Below, in pieces: positions 49,592 through 60,059 of a stretch of 64,000 nucleotides of DNA. The translations under genes and the position numbers were made by a program. The notes below the pieces were generated by a model. The model did not search any database, was not told the DNA's origin, and saw only the letters and a program-made list of their open reading frames with translations. The stretch is from Puffinus mauretanicus (Eukaryota > Chordata > Aves > Procellariiformes > Procellariidae). Every line of letters begins with the position of its first letter. Positions within the stretch are counted from its first letter, which is position 1. The DNA lies in assembly GCA_023333565.1 (NCBI GenBank), contig JAJKFH010002906.1, forward strand, positions 2,620,501 to 2,684,500. The letters are read 5' to 3'.

Positions 49592-49747
49592 ATGGAGCCG
49601 CGGCGGCCGCGGCCGCGTTACTGCGCCCCGTCCTCGCCGCCGGGTCGCGGCGGGCGGGAGAACAAGGGGCTCCGTCGGAAGGGCCCGCCGGGGGCCGGGA
49701 GTGCCAGCGGCCCCGAGGAGGCAACGGACGGCAGGAAGCCCAAATTC
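49592..49747 (+). CDS. DIAPH3: DIAPH3 coding exon 1 (formin mDia2 N-terminus, partial gene)
   Basis: First coding exon of diaphanous-related formin 3, a Rho-GTPase effector that nucleates and elongates unbranched actin filaments in cytokinesis and filopodia. Seen: an ATG in strong Kozak context (G at -3, G at +4) inside a CpG island, 52 open codons, then a consensus donor TTC/GTAAGT in phase 0. The peptide is Arg/Pro/Gly-rich. Its second half carries RRKGP (29-33 offset by one: residues 28-32), SGPEE (39-43) and KPKF (49-52), which match in order the remembered mammalian DIAPH3 N-terminus, and the splice joins directly to HLNIKTLTDDV of exon 2. Basic clusters at 28-30 and 48-51 resemble the bipartite nuclear-import signal reported for mDia2. 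I saw no ATG between about 49010 and this start. The GTPase-binding, DID, FH1, FH2 and DAD regions lie beyond the window. Identification is by recall of the family, not by alignment. Confidence 0.92.
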
Positions 49748-51225
49748 GTAAGTACGAGTCGATCCCAAGCCGCCCCCCCTCCCCACTGGGGCCGGCTGCG
49801 GCGGGGCTGCCTGAGGTGCGGGCCTGGCGACGGCCCTGCCCGGCCCGGCGGGGCTCCTCCCTGCCGGCTGCGTGCCGAGGGGGCCCAACTGTGCGGCGGG
49901 CCTGTCCTCCGCCCCGGGGGCGGCCACTGACCTGGAGCCCCCTGAGACGCCGGGGGCCGGGTAGGAATAGGGGGGCTACGAAACGCCGCCGTCGGCTTCC
50001 ACTGGGCTTCGAAGTGTGAGCCCGCCCGCTCCAGCTCGCCTCTTCCTTCCTCGCCTCGCCGGCCTGAAAGGACCTGGCTTTGTTTTGCAGCATGTTTTCT
50101 GGTCTTTCCTCTTCATCATAAAGCTTTATTTTCTAACTCGCTCTTTGAGAGCTGTAGGTGTAAGGGGAACAGAACAGACCTTCAGCTCTTAAAAGATGTT
50201 ACTTTTACTAGAACTGGATTTCTTTTAATTTATTTATTTTAGTGATGTAAACTGTATAGTGAAAATCTGAGTCTTTGAATTTAAGGGACATGGTAAAGGT
50301 CTCGTCCCTAGGCCTGCTTTTACAAAATTTTGGCTAGCACGCCAAGAAATTGGAAAACTTGAAACAGCTAATAATTGTTCAAAAGATAATGTGTCCATAA
50401 GATCTGCTCTAACCAAAAAGCACCCAGGAATAGCCAGTTTTTGTTTGGACGTTATGAAATTTGCAAATATTAAAGTTGTGACAAACTTATATTCTACAGG
50501 CCTTGTATCCACCACGTGCAGAGCAGATGCATACCACGTTCATGTTTAGATGATGCATATGTTAGTCTTCGTTTAGCTGGCTCTGAGCCCACCTGTTCTG
50601 AGCTGTATTATATGCTTACAGAATAAATACTATAATAAATTACATACAGTAGATTCTTGATTCTAAGGCTTCTTTGTGTTATATTCAGTAGTTGAGTGTC
50701 TGGCACTTGAGCACAGGTTCAAAAAGGTGTACCATACTTCATATGCAGCTAGTTGAAGTCAGCCAATAAGCGATATCAAACTGTAGGCTGGCCAAACCTG
50801 TTCTGGAAGGTCACAACTTGCTCCTGGCATTCCTGTTTCCCGGAATCCGTTGCATATTGTGGCTGTGCAGATTGCTGTTTGAACCAAGTCCTTGTGCCTG
50901 TTTTTGCATGTTAGAATGGGCATGTATGAAACTGCGACCAAGAACTATTTGCTTGTCTTTATGACAGGCTGTGTACTGGAGGTGCATGCATTTTAGTCAT
51001 GGAGGTGACATGGCTGGATATGCTCTAGCATGGGATCCCTAAGTAAAAACCTCTACAGTTTGCTCAGTCTAAAAGGTTGAATAGGATTACCAGTATATGA
51101 CTTGATGGCTGGATTATTCTTGTGATGAGTGGGAGACATGGATTTGTGTGTGTTTGAGACTGACAAGAGCACTGAGTCAAGAGGTTTTACTTCTTATTGA
51201 TACTTTAACTGCTAAGTTCTTATGC

Positions 51226-51337
51226 AAATAGGATATTGCAATAATTTTCCACTTTTTTCCCTAACCATGTGTTAAAACAGAAATAGGATGTTGCCATCAT
51301 ATTCACTTTTTTTTTTCCTAACCATGTGTTAAAGTAG
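51226..51337 (+). repeat. 55-57-bp tandem duplication in DIAPH3 intron 1
   Basis: Unit 1 (51226-51280) opens AAATAGGATATTGC and closes CTAACCATGTGTTAAAACAG. Unit 2 (51281-51337) opens AAATAGGATGTTGCC and closes CTAACCATGTGTTAAAGTAG. A third partial start, AAATACAATAATTTT, follows. The T-run in the middle differs in length. Confidence 0.9.
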
Positions 51338-51786
51338 AAATACAATAATTTTTAGGGAGTATAACCCTGCCAGATATGGGAAACAAGCCACTGAGATTTT
51401 TTTCTTAGATGAAATCTGATTGGCTTTTTAGTCAAAGAAGGCCTTCTCTTTGGTGCAGATGAGCTTGCTTGATGTATGTCTATACTTCCCAGACTAGGCA
51501 AGGGTGGTTTTGAGCATGTGCAGATGTGGGCATCAGCTAACTGGCTTTTTGAGGTCACAGTGTTGATTTTTGACCCAGCTACAGAAAATAAAGGGAGTTG
51601 AATTTGGGTATCTGACTTAGCTTTGTAGGGTTTATGATCATCATGTGGGTGTTTTTTTTTTTTATTTTGTCCTGTCCCTGTTCCCCGCACCCAGTTTCTG
51701 AAACTCTTTAAGCAGGGATGACTGAGAATATCCTTCATTCATGAGAATGCCTTGTCAAACTGCAACTTTCAAAAGCATTTGAAAAA

Positions 51787-52350
51787 TTGTCAAAAGAGGT
51801 GATTATCCCACTGTATTCAGCATTGGTGCGGCCTCACCTTGAGTACTGTGTGCAGTTCTGGGCCCCACAATTTAAGAAGGATGTGAAGGCCCTTGAATGG
51901 GTGCAGAGGAGGGCAACAAAGCTGGTGAAAGGGCTGGAAGGAATGTCCTATGAGGAGCGGCTAAGAACGTTGGGCTTGTCTAGTTTGGAGAAAAGGAGGC
52001 TGAGGGACCACCTCATTGCTCTCTACAGCTTCCTGAGGGAGAGGGAGGTGCTGAGCTCTTCTCCCTGGTATCCAGTGATCGGACACGTGGGAAGGTTCAA
52101 AGCTGCGCAGGGGAGATTTAGACTGCACATCAGGAAGCATTTTGTTACCAAGAGGGTGGTCAAACACTGGAACAGGCTTCCTAGAGTGGTGGTCGATGCC
52201 CCAAGCCTGTCAGTGTTTAAGAGGCATTCGGCCAATGCCCTTAATAACATGCTTTAGCTTTTGGTCAGCCCTGAAGTGGTCAGGCAGTTGGACTAGATGA
52301 TTGTTGTAGGTCCCTTCCAACTGAAATTGTCTATTCTATTCTATTTTGCC
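51787..52350 (+). mobile_element. CR1 LINE, short 3' fragment in DIAPH3 intron 1 (copy 7)
   Basis: A 156-codon frame with blocks [52 protein letters not shown] and [13 protein letters not shown], stop at 52255-52257. The 3' UTR contains TTGGACTAGATGATTGTTGTAGGTCCC and ends in TATTCTATTCTATTTT, a different tail type from copies 1, 2, 5 and 6, so a third subfamily. Inserted in the sense orientation of the host gene. Confidence 0.92.
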
Positions 52351-55242
52351 CTGGGGTGTTGATAGGGACTGAAGAATGATAGTTCTCCGAACCTGGATTG
52401 TGTTCTAGGTATGCCATTAGCTCACTGGGTGACCTTAAGAAGAGTCAGAGGTGAATATTTCTTGAATAGAGTCTCTGTCTTTGTGTAAACTTCGTGAGGG
52501 TTATAGTTTACAAATGTGATCTGTGGAATGTAACGGTTACTAAAGAGCAGCGGGATGCTCCATGCCTCAAAACCTAAGGAACTGCTGTAGCTACGATAAC
52601 CTTTGAATTGTAGACTCTAATCCCTGGTTTGTCCTGGCTAATAATTTCTGGTGAAGAAACATACACAGTGGTACAGTTAGAATTACTGTAATAGTTGTAG
52701 ACATCAGCTAGCTTCTTTGATTGGGGTAGTTCACTTGAAGGGTACTATGACATATGCTTTTCTTTCTATTGCTTCATAAATTTCTGCCCTACGATATTGC
52801 AATACACAATATTTATCACTTGGCTATTAAATCTAAAATTGGTAAACTCTCCTTCCTGTCTACCTCCTGTTGTTTTACAAGACTGATTTGTTATTTTGGG
52901 AGGGAGATGGTATATCTGTGTTGACTTGTTCACATCTAACTCTTCTCATAATAAATCTTCAATATACTTTTATTAGTTAAATTAGTTTTGTGTCAGAATA
53001 CATAAAACTTCTCTCACCCCTTTGAATTCTCTGTAATCCAGTCTTGGATATAGACTATAGCCTTTTCTGTGTTTGGGATGCTTCCAGTGCCACATTTCTT
53101 CATGTCACCAGAATTATGTTTCTGATCTCTTGTGCGTTTGTCAAACGTGGATGAAATTGGCTGTTAGATTCAGTGAACTCAAGTCATTCAGATTGTATTA
53201 ATCTAATTTTCCTCAGTGTGAAAGGCTTGAAAATAAGTTCCAGGTTGGACCCTTCCAATCAATGCAACATATTGATCTGTCACAGCAGATATGCTAATCT
53301 GAAAAAGAATTTGATTCCCTGACAAACCTTGAGGTGAAATTGGATTGCTGGTTGACAAAGCTGACATCGTTAACATGTACCTCCTTTTCCCCCCTCCCCC
53401 CCCCAAAGAAATTCTTGTTTAGAAGGAGGAAAATCTCTCTTTTTAAAAACCACTTCCTTTGGAGGGGGGGAGAAAGAGTCTTTGGGGTAAACAGTTATAG
53501 TGGTTGATCCCAATCAAATGTTGTCTTGAAGTACAGCATTTCTGAATAAACTAGCTTCTCAGAAGAAGTGAATGAGTTGTAAGTCCTCACTTCTCTCTGT
53601 TCTTTTACAGAATCGTTTTAAAAAAAATTAAGGAGTGATCGTTAATTTTGAAGCATATACCAGCTTGGCTTTGTACAGCAGGTCCAAGGTTTTGGAAGAG
53701 TGGGACCCTTAAAAGGGTAAAAGATACTCTATGGTACTGTGGTACTTCAGCTTATTGAAAGCTCTTACATTCACTCTTGAGGGTTAGGGCTTGGTAAAAA
53801 GAGGAAACGAATTGAAGCATGGCAGAGATTATACCTGCTTTCTGTGTATACGTTGACTGAGCAGGAAACTTGAAATCTGCTGGGAGGGATGGGGTAAAAA
53901 GCAGTTGCTTGCCACTTCCTCTCCTTGTCTTTTTTTTTTTTTTTTTCCTCCTTAGAAATGTTTGGAAATCATAAAAGTGAGTGCTAGATTACATGACTTC
54001 CAATTGCACTTTACTGGGACTACATCTTGTAGACACTAGTCCTCAAAAGATCAATTTCTAGCTCAAGTTAGAGGTGTTTCTATTAATTTCAGTGTACCAT
54101 TGATGTGTCTTTAGTGACTTTCAGGTTATGTTTTTGATTGTTCTTTATAAAATTTATATGAGTCAAGAAGACTTTCTTGTTTGCACTGATCTGTTAAAAA
54201 TAGACAAATTAACACTTGCATTTAACAGTGTCTATAAATCAAAGAAAGATGTAGTTAAGAGCAAAAACACTTCCATTTCTCTGGCATAGAGAAGAAAGGT
54301 AAGACCGATCTGTGTCAATATCTTTAATTACAAAGTGACTGAATTATTGCTGCAGTTATGCTGCAATGTAAGACCTTGAATCTAAATTAGCCTTTTAAAG
54401 AAATGATGGCTGAACAGATGTTACCTGAAACATTTTATTGCAGTTTTGTAAAATTATAAATTCCTTATGCTGTTATTTTTGTTGGCAGGAATTAACACTG
54501 TGGGTTATGATACTAAATTTTAGTGCTGTGTTCTAGCACTTTGTTATATAATATTACCTTTAAGCACCAATTTTGAGTTTTAACTCATCAATGTCTAAAG
54601 AATATCACTGTGTAGAAACTGTCTTGTTAAGATAATTTTGCCCCTGATTGCTTTTCAGACTGCTTTCCAAGCAACAGAGAGAGAGAGTGTAATAAAGCCA
54701 TTAAATAAATGCTGAAGTAGTATATTGGAAATTAAAAGTAGGAAATGCTGTGGAGTTATACAGCAGTTTCTAAATTGCACTTACAGACTAAGGTAGCAAA
54801 GTTACTGAGGGAATATTGTGACAAAGGAGATCCTAAAGTAATAGCATCCACTGTAATAATCCAATTTACATCTTTCTAACTGAGTCTACAGTTTCCTTGC
54901 AATCCCTGCTTCAGTCTTCTGGTTGTGTTTCTGCTGGAGAATAGCCTTTGGGGAGAAAACAGCTAGTGTTGAATCTTTTTGGTGATAGAATTAACGGGCA
55001 GTGTGTGATAAGTTCTTTCTCACTTTCTAATTTAAAAAGATACAGGGGGGATTGTGTGATTATATGTACATCCTTAGTCTTTGTTTATCTAGTTTCAGCA
55101 TTCAGGCTTAAGTTGGCCAGTTCTTCTAAAACTCATTGCATCTTGCTTAAACCCTCCTTTTTTTTTTTTCTTTTTCTTTTCTCATAGCTACATGTAGGCT
55201 CTAAGCTCTTCTTAATGTATCAGAGAAGCTATACATGTGTGC

Positions 55243-55259
55243 GGTGGGTGGGTGGGTGG
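55243..55259 (+). other. GGGT tract, potential two-tier G-quadruplex in intron 1
   Basis: GGTGGGTGGGTGGGTGG: five G-runs of 2-3 separated by single T. Near the coding-strand polypyrimidine and A-rich surroundings; function unknown. Confidence 0.5.
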
Positions 55260-58200
55260 TGTTATCTGCGGTTTTGTTTGTTTTCTTCTGCAAGGAAGGC
55301 AAAAATGAAAATCCAAAAAGGATTTAGATACCAGGCTGTGGGATTTTTTATTTTTTGTAAATTGAAGTACTTCATTGCGGTGCAAGGCATACACGTTGAA
55401 ATTCTTGTTTAGCTGCCTCAGATCCTGTTACTTTGCATGCTTAAAATTCCTCTCATATTGGCAGGGGTGTATTGGCTGGGTGCTTGTCTGTCTTCTAGTT
55501 CCATTTATGATCAACAAATCAGACTTTGTCTGCCTCTCTGATGGCATGCTAACAATGTCTATCCCTGCCAGGCATGATCTGAATTCAAGTACCAAACATA
55601 CTGTTTTTAAACATGCTGTTCTCATTCAGAAAGTCAGATGAGCCATGTCACTCTCTACTTATGTGATGGTGAAAAGAGCATTTGTGGAGAATGGAGATGC
55701 TGCCCTTTTTGGTAGAGTGCCAAAACTTTTAGATGATACAGGCTATACCCTACATTGTACTACGGTTTTCTTCATCGTTTCTAGGCCACACTGAGCTGAC
55801 ATGCTGGTGGAAAAAATGCTAAAGACACGAGACCGGAGTCCCATGTGAGAAGATAGCATTCTCCTGAATTCTGGTCCTGTTTGCCTGGACTGCTTGTACC
55901 GCATTTAGATAGAATTTTTTTTATAAATATGCATATGCAAAGACAGAGAAATAAATGTAATGACACAAAAGATCAAACTAGTACTGTTGAACCAATTAAG
56001 TGTCATTTCTCATTTCTTTGCTTCACTTCACTGTCTCTACCCAGAGTTGACTGGGGTAATTATATAGACAATGACTCAACTTGTTAAACTCTATCTTGCA
56101 GATTAACTTTCAGTATGTGCTACTGTTTGGATATGCAACATAAGATCATCCTCTTCTGTATGCTTTACTGTGAATATATGTGAAGCCAAATAGTATTTGG
56201 CTTACTTTCCCTAGCTGGGTGGTGCAGAAGTTGCGTCACACATGGCTTAATCATAGATGACCTTTTCAAGAGACACAATGCTCTTTCTGTTCTGTGAGTA
56301 GTCGTCTTGTTGCTGTGCTGCATTGTGAACCTTAGCTGTTGTGTCCTATTGTGCCTTTCGGTTTCCGCGTAAGGCTCTCACTATCTTTGATGTTTTTGAG
56401 ATTGGGCCTTTTGACAGCTTATCAAGAACACTATACCATACACTGAATGTATGTGCATATCCTGTGTCCAATGAAATCAGTTATTTACTAGTATGCCTGA
56501 GGGACATCATCTTCAGTAAGGGGTAATTCTATGTCAGATTGCTTGCTTTCTTCAAAAATTATACATCTATACACTTCTTTTTAATTGTGACTTAGCTTTG
56601 AGTAAACTGCTTCTACTCAATTGCGAAACAATGACCTCTTCCTCCATGTCCCAGGCTAAAAACTAAGTTACCCTGGAAAATGTAATTTCAAAATGTTAAT
56701 TGTTTATAAATGTGTTTGTATAGCTGAAGACTAAGCAATGGTGTTACTTCTGCTTTTCCAACTGTAGGTGCTACCAATAAATCTGGACTTCTGAAGTACC
56801 CTAATTAACTCCTTAATGTCTTCATGGTTTTGTATATATTCGACTAGAAAACAGGATGTCAACGTACTTAAAATATTGTTAATTTGTTTTTCAATTTTGC
56901 ATATCTACTTTCTAATGATAAACAGACTAGAGGAATACTTGTCCATAGCTCCTATGTTCTCAAAAGCAATAATTTTATTTTTCTGGAGTAGTTCAGGAAG
57001 GCACAGAATAGCATATTAGTATTTTCATCCATTGCAAAGCAGTGTTCTGTAAGCTTGTATCATGTTTTTAGCAGTAACTGAATATTACAGGAATATTACT
57101 TAAGCCAGATTTATTTACTTGCAGGCCTATGTTTAAGGCAATCTGTTCACTTGAGCAGAATATGTTTTATTTCTGTGAACTGATATATCTAGGCCTGAAA
57201 ATAAAAATATGTTCCTATGGTAGTAAAGCACTCCAACTCTACCTAACTGTCATCTAGTTATTTTTTCCCTTTATTAGAAATGTGTTTGTTTGGCCTGGCA
57301 AGAGTAAAAATATACTCCTGTTCTTGAGTCACAGCATTCTGCTAAATTTAATGCCATTAAAAGAACCAGTGTGGTAAGAATTTTTTTGTTAAGACCACAT
57401 TTAATGTTCCACATCTCTGTATCCTCGAATGCTACAGAAGACCAGGAAGGTTGGCAACTGGTTTTACTTTGTACAGCCTTGCCAGAAGAGAAGGACTTGG
57501 TGAGGGGGAGGGGAAAAAGATCACCCCAGTTTTCATGTTTTAACCAGCTCCTCTGACTGAGAAGTATTATAATGTAAAATTCACAGAATAAGTCTTTTGA
57601 AATGTCTTACTGCAAGTCATTCAGCTCCTTAATATTAGAGTGCTAAAAGATCTGACCATTGGATTGTAGTTCGCATGGGGTTTCTCCTCCTTTATAAAGA
57701 AATCTCCAAATACAATGTCACCAGTGTTGATAGATGAGTGCTGGTTAAGAAGGTTCACTTCCTTGTAGCAGTTACTTTTGAGCCAGACCCCACAACATTG
57801 TCTGAAAGAAGTCTTATGCTGGTATTTTTACATGCCTGTACTGTAGGTAGCCAGTAAGCTGAAGACTTAGGAGACTTATATCTGTATATTGAGTTTCTTA
57901 TACCATTATGGTATCCTTAATTGGTTGCATGGTAGTCTCTTTTCACTAATTAGTCACATGACCTGGGTCAGTGAGGTGTTCTGATATACAAAAAGGGGAA
58001 CTTTTCACCTTTTACCACAGTAAATTCCATTGCTGAATTTCACAGCTTAATTGAAAGATACAACACTGGCTTGAACTATCCAATTAACTTTTGCCTTTTT
58101 CAAAGAACAAAACCTGAATCTGAAAAATATTGCCTTGATTCCATGGATGACAACAGTGTCTTGTACAGAGCAGTTGCAGAGCATCCAACATCTGTTCCTA

Positions 58201-60026
58201 ATGGAAGCGAACCCGATGTTGTGCTTTCTGTGTCTGTCTAGTGGAATGTACGTGATTTTGACATGAATCTCGAACTTCCACCTCAAAGCATATAATACAG
58301 AAGATTTTCATTCTAAGCAAATTACTCAGTCTCCTACCATGTTAGAGGAGCTTCACAATGGTATCTGTGCATTGCTTAACGCTTAGTGATATAAGTCGTC
58401 TGTATGAAAAAGGAATGAATTTTTATGTTCTTTGCTACCAAGTTGCAGTGTAAGACCATATGTTAGTGTTTTCTCCTGCAGTTTTGATCACTTAAGGATA
58501 GAAGTATTATACCAACAACTTGCTAAATGTAAAGTTGTGAGCTCTTGCAAATGACAGAAATTAACACTCATGCTGTCTTTGTAGCTATTTGGCAGAATGG
58601 GACGAACAAGTCAATAAAACCCAGCTCCATAGCAGTGTGTGGGGCAAAAGTTTGATCTATCCCTGCAGCAGGAGAACACCAATTGGAAGACTGGGATACA
58701 GATCTTCAATCTTCTGACTGGATTGAAATATTTTCACTTTGTTATTGTTTTCATTTATTAGAAATCCTCATCTATTAGAACATGGAATGGGATTGTCATA
58801 AAAGTTCAGTACTGACCTAGCTCGAATTTTTTTTTATTATTGATGGTAGAACTTACACTATGAGTACTGAGTTTTTCCTCACACTTCACTTGCTTTTTAT
58901 TTTTAACTTCATAGCCATACATCAGATGCTTCTTCTTGACAATACTCAGAGTAGAGCTATCATGGGATAATATTTGACTTAACACAAATTGTTCTTCAGT
59001 CCGGAGGGAAGAGCCAGAGAAGATGTCAAAAGTAATGATGCCTAAGTATTGTTGACTTGGTGAAGACAAAGCAAGAGTTTCCAAATCTGATTAATTTGAA
59101 TATAGCCATTTACAATTGCTGTAGCTGCTGCTGAGCTTTATATACTAGGCAGCGAGAGGAGCCTAAGAATAGGGTAAGAGTATATCTTGCTAAGTATGTG
59201 ACTTCACATTCTTCCCATTTCCCTGCCAAGTCTGTTCTCAGCCTCTTCGTAAAAACTATAAATGGGATCCCTGCAACACCGACTCATCAGTCGCCAATGT
59301 TCTTCAGTGCTGCTCTTCGGTTTTGTGCATCCTAGCACTTGTTGCATTTGTCAATGTGCAGTGGAGAGCAAAAGAGTTGGTTCAGGAACTGTTGTTTGAC
59401 ACAGCAGCGAGTGATCTATAGATTTTTTTGCTGTCACTACTAATAAAAGCTTATGTTAGTTTCCACTCATAACTTCATGCTCTGCTGGCCATGTAGGCAT
59501 TGCTTGAGAGTAGTCAACAGTCTTAGTTGTTTGAGTGTTGCATCTTGGCAGATAGTTTTGAACTGTTGAGGAACTCCATGTTCTTCTGTCGAGTTTAAAA
59601 TCTCTGGACTGATTCCTTGGTGGTGTCCCCACAGCCGTTTTGAGAAGACACAATTCTAGTAGCTGAATTATGAGCAGGTCTTCTGTTCTAGTATATTTAG
59701 CTATAAAATATAATAAAATACAACTTGTTTCAAGCTGTGCTTGGTTTATATTCTTCTGGTATTATTCTGTCTAAGGATCAGATTACAGATTTTTTTTTTA
59801 ATCTACACTGTATTCCCTGTATAACTTGCTGTCCACTGTAAGCCAACAAAGTACAACTTGCCAAGAAATTATTACTTCACTTCCAGTGCCATGATTCAAT
59901 ACTGTTTAACTTGCATCTTATTTTGAATAACAGTAACTATAACTGACACTTGCTTTTTTATTTTTTTTGTTGTTGTTTTTTTTATTGCACAATTGTGACA
60001 TGACTGGTTTCCTGTTTGATTTACAG

Positions 60027-60059
60027 CACTTAAATATCAAGACACTGACAGATGATGTG
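60027..60059 (+). CDS. DIAPH3: DIAPH3 coding exon 2 (33-nt microexon)
   Basis: Short internal exon encoding HLNIKTLTDDV. Seen: a T-rich tract from about 59951, a branch-point-like TGAC around 59997-60005, acceptor TTTGATTTACAG ending at 60026, and donor GTG/GTAAGA starting at 60060. Both boundaries are phase 0, so including or skipping it would keep the frame. The peptide continues the KPKF end of exon 1 and nearly matches the remembered human DIAPH3 stretch HLNIRTLTDDM, with Lys for Arg and Val for Met. It lies just N-terminal to the GTPase-binding/FH3 region. It is too short to be found as an ORF. Being in frame it could be a cassette exon, but that is inference. Confidence 0.88.

Larger units (their letters stand above)
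48640..50050 (+). promoter_or_regulatory. CpG island: TATA-less DIAPH3 promoter, 5' UTR and start of intron 1
   Basis: A sharp rise from AT-rich flank (48240-48420 is almost pure A/T) to dense CpG and GC-rich sequence, falling off again after about 50050. It covers the proximal promoter, 5' UTR, coding exon 1 and the first 300 bases of intron 1. I see no TATA box. A ZNF143-like site, two inverted CCAAT boxes and three GGCGGGAC boxes lie between 48993 and 49218, so transcription probably begins around 49220-49400, giving a GGC-rich 5' UTR. Many long overlapping frames on both strands here follow from the GC content, which makes stop codons rare, and are not genes. Known background: a 5' UTR variant that raises DIAPH3 expression causes human auditory neuropathy AUNA1, so this leader is functionally sensitive. 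Confidence 0.88.
49748..60026 (+). other. DIAPH3: DIAPH3 intron 1
   Basis: A 10.3 kb intron bounded by GTAAGT and TTACAG. The first 300 bases are GC-rich CpG-island sequence, the rest AT-rich. It contains one sense CR1 fragment (51787-52350), a tandem duplication (51226-51337), a G-rich GGGT tract (55243-55259), homopolymer runs (C-rich 53391-53405, T-rich 53931-53947) and a (TG)TTT/poly-T tract before exon 2. I recognised no additional exon; the short open frames look random. Confidence 0.8.

Noticed and set aside
48562..50093. Many long frames (up to 255 codons) on both strands around the CpG island
   Set aside because: Stop codons are rare in such GC-rich DNA; frames overlap each other, are Ala/Pro/Arg/Gly-rich and lack motifs. 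Only the 52-codon exon starting at 49592 continues into a matching spliced exon.
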